Assembly (NCBI GenBank): GCA_964574335.1 | Contig: CAZNNH010000016.1 | Coordinates: 1-63,933, forward strand | Source of the DNA: CAZNNH01 sp964574335 | GTDB lineage: Bacteria; Acidobacteriota; Vicinamibacteria; Fen-336 | Direction of reading: 5' to 3' | Length of the DNA stretch: 63,933 nt | Translations under genes and position numbers: made by a program | Part shown: positions 55,811-63,933 of the stretch, piece by piece | How the letters are laid out: every line of letters begins with the position of its first letter | How positions within the stretch are numbered: position 1 is the stretch's first letter | The notes under the pieces: model-generated | What the model saw: only the letters and a program-made list of their open reading frames with translations | Told to the model about the DNA's origin: nothing | The model's database searches: none

Positions 55811-58800
55811 GGCCCTGCCGGGGGAGGACGATTCGGGGGACGGGGGACCGCGGTCGGTGCCACTTCGGGTCCTGCTGCTCGAGGACGTGGCCACGGACGC
55901 CGAGCTGGTCGAGCGCGAGCTGCGAAGAGCCGGCCGGGACATCACCTTCCGCCAGGTGAGGGACGGCGGCGCGTTCCTCGAGGCGTTGTCCAGCTTCGGT
56001 CCGGACGTGGTGCTGTCGGACTTCACGATCCCCGGGTTCGGGGGGATCGAGGCCATCCAAGAGACCGGCCGCCTCTGCCCCGGCGTCCCGGTGATCATCG
56101 TCACCGGGACGCTGAGCGACGAGACCGCCGTCGAGTGCCTCAAGCGCGGCGCCGCCGACTACGTGCTCAAGGACCGGCTCTCCAAGCTGGGGCCCGCCAT
56201 CGACTCGGCGCTCGAGGCCAAGTGGGCGCGCGACGATCGCGCCCGCGCCCTCCTGGCCCTGACCGAGAGCGAGCGCCGTCTGGAGCTGGCGCTGGAGGGG
56301 GCCGACCTGGGGATGTGGGACTGGGACCTCGTCGGCGACCGGGTCTTCCGGGACCAGCGGTGGCACTCGATGCTCGGCTACCAGCCGGGCGAGATCGAAG
56401 ACCACACCGGGGCCTACCGGGACCTCGTGCACCCGGACGATCTGCCGCAGATCCTGGCCTGCGAGGAGGAGGTGAAGAGCGGCGTGCGGTCGAGCTTCTA
56501 CCTCGAGACCCGGCTGCGAACCGCCTCCGCGGGCTGGAAGTGGGTCCTCAACAGCGGCAAGGTGGTGGAACGGGACGAGTCCGGCCGGCCCACCCGGGCC
56601 GCCGGCACCCATCTCGATGTCGACCGCCGCAAGTCGGCGGAGCTGTTGCTGGCCGAGCGCCAGCGGCGCTACGAGCTGGCCAGCAGCGCCGGCAACGTGG
56701 GCGTCTTCGAATGGAACGGACGGACCGGCGAGCTCTATCTCGACCCCCAGATCAAGACCATGCTGGGGTTCGAGCCCCTCGAGGTACCGGACCACCAGGA
56801 CGCCTGGATGGAGCGCTGCCACCCCGACGATCGCCCGAGGGTTGAGGAGGCGGCCGCAGCCCACCTGCGCGGCCAGACCGCCGCCTTCGACACCGAGTGC
56901 CGCATGCTCCACAAGGACGGGTCGGTACGGTGGTTCTTGATCCGGGGCGCGGCGATGCTCGGCCCCGACGGCCGACGCTCCCGGATGATCGGGACCTCGG
57001 TCGACATCACCGAGACCCGCCGGACCCGGGACGAGCTGTTCCGCGCCAACCAGCTCCTCACCTCGGTGATCGACGCCTCGCCGCTGGCGGTGATGGCCAC
57101 CGACCTCGAGGGCACGGTCACCCTGTGGAGCCGGTCAGCAGAGCGGATCCTGGGCTTCTCCGAGCAAGAGGCCCTGGGGCGGCTCCTGCCGTCCTACACG
57201 CCCGAGATGAAGGCGCGGTCGCGGGAGATCCTGGCGGGCCTCCTGCGGGACGCACCCTTCGTCGACCGGGAAACGAAGCGGCTGCGTAGGGACGGCTCGA
57301 TGCTGGACGTCAGCCTCTCGGCGGCGCCGCTGCGCGACGAGAGTGGAACCGCGACCGGCCTGGTGGGGATCATGGCCGACGTCGGGGAGAAGAAGCGGAT
57401 CGAGCAGGCCCTGCGCGAGAGCGAGGCCCGGCTGGCGAGCATCTTCCGTGCCGCCCCCATCGGGATCGGCGTGACCGCCGGCCGGGTCGTGGTCCAGGTC
57501 AACCAGCGGCTGTGCGAGATCACCGGCTACTCGGTTGAGGAGCTGATCGGCCAGAGCGCCCGCGTCCTCTACCCCAGCCAGCAGGAGTACGACTGGGTGG
57601 GGCGGGAGAAGTACACCCAGATCCAAGAGAGCGGGACCGGCACCGTCGAGACCCGCTGGCGGCGCAAGGACGGCCGGGTCATCGACGTGCTTCTCAGCTC
57701 GACGCCCCTCGCGTCCGAGGACAACACCGAGGGCGTCACCTTCACCGCCCTCGACATCACCGAGCGCAAGCGCGCCGAGCGGCAGCTCCTTGCCGAGAAG
57801 GAGCGCGCCCAGGACTACCTGGACATCGTCGCCTCCTTGATCGTCGCCCTGGACGGCGAGGGTCGGATCACGCTGTTCAACCAGGCGGCGGGACAGATCC
57901 TGGGGGCGGACCCGAGATGGGCGCTCGGGAAGAGCTGGTTCGACACCTTCCTCCCGGAGCGGAACCGGGAGGTCGTCAGGGGCGTCTACTCGCTGCTCCT
58001 GTCCGGCGACGCGAGCCCGGTCGAGCACTTCGAGAACGAGGTACGGACCCGGGATGGCGAGATCCGGCTGATCCACTGGCACAACCGCCTGCTGCACGAC
58101 GAGAGCGGCGCCGTGGTGGGAACGCTCAGCGCCGGCCAGGACATCACCGAGAGACGGCGGGTCGAAGAGACGCTGGTCACGGTCGCCAAGGGGGTCTCGG
58201 CGCGCGGCGAGGCGTGCTTCGAGTTCCTGATCCTGAGCCTGACCCGCGCGCTGGGGGCGGAGATCGGCTACGTGGCCGAGCTGGAGCCGGGGCCCCCGCC
58301 CCGGGTCCACACCCTCGCCCTGGTCATGGACGGGGAGCTGACCGGGAACATCGCCTACGACCTGGCCGGGACCCCGTGCGCCGAGGTGGTCGGGACGGCC
58401 CCGTGCTTCGTGACCTCGGGGGTCCAGCAGCGGTTCCCGGACGACGAGCTGCTGGGTGAGCTGGGGGCAGAAGGGTACGTCGGTGCCCCCCTGCTCGACT
58501 CGACCGGCCGGGTGCTCGGCCTGGTGGCCGCCCTCTTCAGGAAGCCGATCGAGTCGCCCCGGCTGGCCGAGTCGCTGCTGCAGGTCTTCGCGGTGCGGGC
58601 GGCCAACGAGCTCGAGCGCTCCCGTGCCGAGCGCGCGCTGGTCGAGTCGGAGCGGATGGCGGCGATGGGCGGCATCGTGGGGGCGGTCGCCCACGAGGTC
58701 CGCAACCCGCTGTTCGGGATCTCGGCCACGCTGGACGCCTTCGAGGCGCGACACGGCAGCCAGGGTGTGTTCGGGAGCTATCTCTCGGCCCTCCGGCAGC

Positions 58801-59328
58801 AGGTCGACCGTCTCTCCGACCTGATGCGCGACCTGCTCGAGTACGGGCGGCCGCACAGGACGGTGCCGCTGCCGGCGCCGCTGCCGGCGCTGGTCGACGA
58901 GGCCGTCTCTTGGTGCCGGGCGCTGGCGGAGCAGAAGCAGGTCGAGCTCCGGCTCGTGGTCTCGCCTGACCTTCCCCTGGTGGCCTTCGACAAGGGTCGA
59001 CTGGGCCGCGTCTTCAGGAACCTGGTCGAGAACGCGATCCAACACTCCCCCGATCGGGCCCAGGTCGGAGTCGAGCTGCACGAGGTCGCGGGCCTGGTGG
59101 AGTGCGTGGTGCGGGACCGCGGACCGGGCTTCGGCCCCGAGGACCTGCCCAAGGTCTTCGAGCCGTTCTTCACCCGACGGCGTGGCGGCACCGGTCTGGG
59201 CCTCGCCATCGCCTGGAGGACGGTGGTCGAGCACGGGGGCTCGATCGTGGCGGAGAACGCCCCGGGAGGAGGTGCCGTGGTCAGGGTGCGCCTGCCGGCC
59301 AGCGGGGCTGGGAACAGCGGGAAGAGCG

Positions 59329-59342
<14 letters not shown>
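55788..59342 (+). CDS. Hybrid sensor kinase: receiver, five PAS domains, GAF-like domain, HisKA-HATPase
   Basis: A 1184-residue cytoplasmic kinase. N-terminal receiver (27-145) has phosphoacceptor Asp78 in LSDFTIPGFGG and LLLEDV; then five PAS modules (roughly 160-290, 290-415, 425-545, 550-670, 680-800), a GAF-like region (about 805-955), and a kinase core with the phosphoacceptor in GAVAHEVRNPLF, N box FRNLVENAIQHS, DRGPGFG and GTGLGLAIA. The receiver at the N terminus suggests it is itself a phosphorelay target. The start has GGGAG seven bases upstream. It overlaps the NtrC-type gene by 14 bases. Confidence 0.94.
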
Positions 59343-60732
<1,390 letters not shown>

Positions 60733-61094
60733 GGAGTCGATCCTCTCCGCGCTGTGCGACTACCTCGAGCTGCGCGGCTACGAGGTCGATCGCGCCCGGT
60801 CCGGAGAGGAGGCCGAGGCGTGCCTGGCCCGGGCCTCTCACGCCGCCCTGATCGCGGACCTCCGCCTGGCCCCGAGCGTCGAGCGGTCTGGCCTCGAGGT
60901 GGTGGTCACGGCCCGGCGTGCGAACCCCCGGATCCGCACCCTGCTGCTGACCGCCTATCGGTCGCCGGAGGTCGAGGAGCAGGCGCGCCAGGCGGGCGTC
61001 GACCGGGTGCTGGTGAAGCCGATGCCCCTCACCGAGGTGGCCGGCGCGCTGGGCGGGCTGCTGGAGGGTCGAGAGTAGCGACCCGCCTCCGCCG

Positions 61095-61130
61095 TCCAGG
61101 ACTCGGACAACCCATCCAGGGCTCAGACAG
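61095..61130 (+). repeat. Two imperfect 16-bp direct repeats spaced 20 bp
   Basis: TCCAGGACTCGGACAA (61095) and TCCAGGGCTCAGACAG (61115) match at 13 of 16 positions with start-to-start spacing of 20 bases, two turns of the helix. Such spacing is typical of tandem regulator binding sites. It lies in the 249 bases upstream of the PilZ kinase gene. Confidence 0.4.
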
Positions 61131-61132
61131 CG

Positions 61133-61282
61133 ATGCCGGGGTCGGTCGTTGGTGCCGCGCCGCAACCGCCGGGAGGCGGCGCCGACGTGATCCTGCTCGA
61201 CCTCGAGGTCTCCTGGCTCACGGCGGTCCGACGGGGCAGCTCAAGCAACGATCCAAGTCGGCAGCGGGCCTTCCGGCTATAG
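61133..61282 (+). pseudogene. Possible remnant of a receiver domain
   Basis: A 49-codon open frame whose middle reads GADVILLDLEVSWLTAVRRG, reminiscent of the phosphoacceptor strand of a receiver (ADVILLDL) followed by a helix. No start or end of such a domain is present. In an island of receivers it may be a decayed copy, or chance. Confidence 0.25.
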
Positions 61283-61285
61283 AAT
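61278..61285 (+). promoter_or_regulatory. Candidate -10 region before the PilZ kinase
   Basis: TATAGAAT, an AT-rich island in a GC-rich gap, contains TAGAAT 42 bases before GTG 61328. The 20-bp direct repeats lie about 150 bases upstream. No convincing -35. Confidence 0.3.
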
Positions 61286-61327
61286 GAGGTCGCTGGCAAC
61301 CGACATCCATCTCCAGGCGGGTTGAGT

Positions 61328-63178
61328 GTGCCGACTGCGCTGATCGTCAGCCGTCAGGACCCCGAGCCGGACCTTGGGCAAACGGTGCTCTGGCGCGGTG
61401 ACGTCGAGCGGGTCTGGGTCAAGGAGCCTTCCCAGGCCCTGCCGGTAGCGGCCGAGCTGACGCCGAGCCTGGTGGTGGTCGACGGCGCCGACTCGACCGA
61501 GGCCTCCTACCTGACGCGATCGATTCGTTTCCACGAGGCCACCCGGTCCACGGCGGTGGCGGTGCTCGACCGGTCGCTCACCTTCGAGGCCGAGGCGGCG
61601 CTGCTGTCAGCGGGAGCGACCGTCGTGCTGCCGGTCCCCGTCGACCCGCTGCTCTGGGACCGGCGGCTCGAGGAGCTGGTCAACGTCCCCCCGCGTCGCG
61701 AGGCGCGGATCCCGGTTCGTTTCGCGGCATGGTCCCGACAGGGCCCCAATCACGAGGAGATCGAGGGCGTCTGCCTCAACCTCAGCCTCCGGGGGATGCT
61801 GCTGGAGACGAAGGTGGCGCCCCCCCTCGGCACCAAGCTGGACATCGACTTCCGGCTGCCGGGAGACCGGAACCCGGTCCGGGTGGTGGGGCAGGTGGTG
61901 CGTCACGCCGGCATGGTCGACGGCCGGTACCGGAGCGGCATCGCCTTCGTCATCCTGCGTGGTGGGAGCCGCAGCCGCATCGGCACCTTCGTGGACTTCG
62001 CCCACCGCACCCGCAAGGCGCCGGAGCCCAGGGCGGCCTCGGCGAGGGGCCTGCCCGAGGACGCGGAGTGGGAGGCGGAGCTGCGCACCAGCGAAGCCCG
62101 CAAGTCGGCCATCCTCGACTCGGCCCTCGACGGCGTGGTGACCGTCGACCACGAAGGCCGGATCGTGGAGTTCAACTCGGCTGCGGAGCGCGCCTTCGGC
62201 CACCCACGGGGCGAGATCTTCGGGCGCCGTTTCGTCGAGGCCCTGGTCCCGGCTCCCCTTCGTGACGAGGCCCGGCGACAGCTCCGGGGGGTGTCGGCGA
62301 GCGCCGACCACGGGCTGCCCGCGGGCCGGTTCGAGGCCGAGGCGCTACGCGCCGACGGCTCGGTGTTCCCGGTCGAGGTCAGCGTCAGCCCCGCCTTCGT
62401 CGGCGAACGCCTGCTCCTCACCGGCATCGTGCGCGACATCACCGAGGAGCGACGGCTGGAGCGCCGACGCCAGGAGGCGGAGGAGCGGCTGCGGGAGGCG
62501 CAGAAGATGGCCACCCTCGGGGCCATCGTGGGAGCGGTGGCCCACGAGGTGCGCAATCCCCTGTTCGCCCTGGCGGGGACGGTGGATCTGATCGAGGCGG
62601 CCCACCGAGATCGCCCCGAGCTCAGGGTCCATCTGCAGCGCCTCCGCGAGCAGATCGACCGGGTCTCGTCGCTGATGCGGGACCTGCTGGAGTACGGCCG
62701 GCCGGCGACGCTCGAGCCCACGGCAACGCCGCTCGCCCCCCTGATCCAACGCGCCGTCGTTTGGTGCAGCGCGCTCGCCCGGCGACGCGACGTGGCGCTG
62801 CAGGTGAGCCTCCCGGAACCGCTTCCCGAGGTCCCGACGGCGGGGGACCGGCTGCCGCAGGCCTTCCACAACCTGCTCGACAACGCCGTCCGGCACTCCC
62901 CCGAGCACGGTGTCGTCATCGTCGCCGCCGCCCCTTCGCAACGAGCCGGCCGGAGCTGCGTGGAGGTGGTGGTCAGGGACTCCGGGCCCGGCATGTCCGA
63001 GGACGAGCTGGCCCACGCCTTCGAGCCGTTCTTCAGCCACCGCCGGGGCGGCACCGGCCTGGGCCTGCCGATCGCGATGCGCATCGTCGAGGAGCACAAG
63101 GGGGCCATCGCCGTGTCCAACGCAGAAGGCGGTGGCGCGGTGGTGACGGTGAGCCTGCCGGTCGACGACTCGGCTTGA
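61328..63178 (+). CDS. PilZ-PAS sensor histidine kinase with degenerate receiver at the N terminus
   Basis: A 616-residue kinase with an uncommon order. Residues 1-115 look like a receiver fold lacking the acidic pocket (LIVSRQDPE, LVVVDGADS). A PilZ domain follows (about 121-225) with both cyclic-di-GMP motifs: RREAR (123-127, RxxxR) and NLSLRG (151-156, [DN]xSxxG). Then a PAS domain (about 255-375), HisKA with GAVAHEVRNPLF, and HATPase (N box FHNLLDNAVRHS, DSGPGMS, GTGLGLPIA). The kinase core is paralogous to that at 55788. GTG 61328 is preferred; TTG 61322 is possible. Predicted to sense cyclic di-GMP. Confidence 0.92.
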   Translation: MPTALIVSRQDPEPDLGQTVLWRGDVERVWVKEPSQALPVAAELTPSLVVVDGADSTEASYLTRSIRFHEATRSTAVAVLDRSLTFEAEAALLSAGATVVLPVPVDPLLWDRRLEELVNVPPRREARIPVRFAAWSRQGPNHEEIEGVCLNLSLRGMLLETKVAPPLGTKLDIDFRLPGDRNPVRVVGQVVRHAGMVDGRYRSGIAFVILRGGSRSRIGTFVDFAHRTRKAPEPRAASARGLPEDAEWEAELRTSEARKSAILDSALDGVVTVDHEGRIVEFNSAAERAFGHPRGEIFGRRFVEALVPAPLRDEARRQLRGVSASADHGLPAGRFEAEALRADGSVFPVEVSVSPAFVGERLLLTGIVRDITEERRLERRRQEAEERLREAQKMATLGAIVGAVAHEVRNPLFALAGTVDLIEAAHRDRPELRVHLQRLREQIDRVSSLMRDLLEYGRPATLEPTATPLAPLIQRAVVWCSALARRRDVALQVSLPEPLPEVPTAGDRLPQAFHNLLDNAVRHSPEHGVVIVAAAPSQRAGRSCVEVVVRDSGPGMSEDELAHAFEPFFSHRRGGTGLGLPIAMRIVEEHKGAIAVSNAEGGGAVVTVSLPVDDSA

Positions 63179-63242
63179 GCCGCGGCCGAGCGCCATCACC
63201 GGACCGCCATCCCAGCGCCCTGATGGTTGCCGGCTCACGATC

Positions 63243-63259
63243 CTGGCCGGCATGCTGCT
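63243..63259 (+). promoter_or_regulatory. Weaker sigma-54-like element before receiver B
   Basis: CTGGCCGGCATGCTGCT keeps GG (63245-63246) and GC (63257-63258) at 10-base spacing and matches most sigma-54 consensus positions. GTG 63272 is 14 bases after the GC, against 15 for the receiver A gene. A competing view is an extended -10, TGCTATTCT (63256-63264), ahead of a leaderless GTG. Confidence 0.35.
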
Positions 63260-63271
63260 ATTCTGACGCTC

Positions 63272-63655
63272 GTGGGACCACGTGTGCTGGTGGTCGACGA
63301 CGAGGAGTCGATCCTCTTCGCCGTCAAGGACTACCTGGAGGTCCGCGGCTGCGAGGTGGACTACGCCCATACCCTCCCCCAGGCGCTGACGTTCTTGGCC
63401 GAAGCCCAGCCCTACGCGGTGGTGGTGGCGGACCTTCGGCTCTCGCCGCGGCTGCGGCTCGGGGGGTTCCAACTGATCGAGGAGGTTCGCCGGCGGATGC
63501 CGCAGACGCGCAGCATCCTGCTGACGGCCTACGGCTCACCCGAGATCGAGGAGGGCGCGAGGAAGCTGGGGGTGCGCGCCGTCCTGCCCAAGCCGATCCC
63601 GCTCCGTGAGCTGGCGCGGGTGGTGCTCGAGCTGGCCGACGAGGCGCCGCGGTGA
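63272..63655 (+). CDS. Single-domain response regulator (receiver B)
   Basis: A 127-residue receiver, clearly paralogous to the one at 60698: VVDDEESIL, phosphoacceptor Asp54 in VVADLRLSPRLRLGG, LLTAYGSPEIEEGARKLGV and LPKPIPLREL. It shares the unusual RL(A/S)P insertion after the phosphoacceptor. GTG 63272 is chosen because VGPRVLVVDDEES matches receiver N termini; no ribosome binding site is present. The next gene overlaps its stop as GTGA. Confidence 0.9.
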   Translation: MGPRVLVVDDEESILFAVKDYLEVRGCEVDYAHTLPQALTFLAEAQPYAVVVADLRLSPRLRLGGFQLIEEVRRRMPQTRSILLTAYGSPEIEEGARKLGVRAVLPKPIPLRELARVVLELADEAPR

Positions 63656-63933
63656 GCCCGCCGCTCGGAGGCCACCAGCCGCCCGGTGCCGAGCTGGCTC
63701 GCACCATCCGCTCGGGGACCACCACCCTGGTGCTGGTCGACGCGGCCGGCCACGTCCTCCAGCTCGACGCCCCTGGCGGAGCCGTGTCGGCCCTGGGCAC
63801 GGCGAGCGTGCTGGGTCGGCCGCTCCCGTCGGTGGGACCGGGCGAGCCCTGGACGGCGGCGGCACGGCTCTCGACACGGGCACGGGAAACACGGACCCCG
63901 GCGGCCGTCTCCGTGGCGGACGAGGTCGATGGA
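63652..63933 (+). CDS. Start of a further signalling protein (PAS-like N terminus), cut by the window end
   Basis: An open frame from GTG 63652, overlapping receiver B as GTGA, with 94 codons and no stop before the window ends. The translation contains SGTTTLVLVDAAGHVLQLDAP and SVLGRPLPSVGPGEP, a pattern like the beginning of a PAS domain (LVD..G.VL.L...LGRPL). By analogy with the kinase-receiver order upstream it may be another histidine kinase. Only partly seen. Confidence 0.65.
   Translation, partial: MSPPLGGHQPPGAELARTIRSGTTTLVLVDAAGHVLQLDAPGGAVSALGTASVLGRPLPSVGPGEPWTAAARLSTRARETRTPAAVSVADEVDG

Overview
This is a very GC-rich window (by eye about 70% G+C) from a draft or metagenome-derived bacterial genome: it carries two 100-base runs of N (35871-35970 and 43140-43239) that look like scaffold joins. 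It is densely packed with genes, many overlapping by GTGA, ATGA or TGATG. I see no rRNA, tRNA, CRISPR array, insertion sequence or prophage. The gene content fits a Gram-negative, soil- or sediment-type organism, most like Acidobacteriota (perhaps Thermoanaerobaculia-like): bacillithiol genes (bshC-bshA), a class 1B pyrimidine dehydrogenase (pyrK-pyrD), Ser/Thr kinase with PEGA repeats, alpha-2-macroglobulin, a sodium:solute symporter with a tiny membrane partner, and many PAS histidine kinases. The taxonomic call is inference.

Layout. 70-5034: an SDR oxidoreductase and a formiminotransferase-cyclodeaminase (minus), then pyrK-pyrD-pyrF (plus). 5050-8477: murI behind a large PTPS-related membrane protein (minus). 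8545-11707: a lone receiver, then a PAS histidine kinase and its LuxR-type regulator (plus). 11712-11767: a perfect hairpin. 12111-23139: a long minus-strand run, read as Ser/Thr kinase, FHA/zinc-ribbon/RDD protein, signal peptidase I, carA, carB, patatin, PQQ-propeller protein. 23321-26090: bshC-bshA (plus). 26160-29262: a lipoprotein, a Coa1-like protein and a carboxylesterase (minus). 29461-31191: a two-domain propeller protein of unknown function. 31256-45010 (minus): small membrane protein, symporter, FHA-GGDEF protein, YkgJ-type protein, SUMF1-like protein, glycine-zipper lipoprotein, glycosyltransferase, CDP-paratose-type epimerase, alpha-2-macroglobulin. 45155-49649 (plus): conserved small protein, methyltransferase, glycosyltransferase, solute-binding lipoprotein. 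49723-54725 (minus): pyrR-pyrB-pyrC and a membrane phosphodiesterase-like protein. 54892-63933 (plus): a block of two-component genes running off the window.

How the genes work together. Nearly all of de novo UMP synthesis is present in three separate blocks (carAB; pyrR-B-C; pyrK-D-F); only pyrE is not seen. The last 9 kb is a signalling island: a frameshifted histidine kinase, a receiver/5xPAS/GAF kinase, an NtrC-type sigma-54 activator, a lone receiver, a PilZ-PAS histidine kinase, a second paralogous receiver, and the start of another protein. A near-consensus sigma-54 promoter lies inside the end of the NtrC-type gene, just before the first lone receiver, and a weaker match sits in the same geometry before the second. 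This self-contained arrangement is the most interesting system in the window.

Two other genome-level signals recur. A family of hairpins built on GGGGACAC..CCGG / CCGGTCATGTCCCC occurs at three intergenic sites, with compensating changes in the stems. Several genes have a -10-like hexamer only 6-10 bases before the start codon and no ribosome binding site, which suggests leaderless transcripts.
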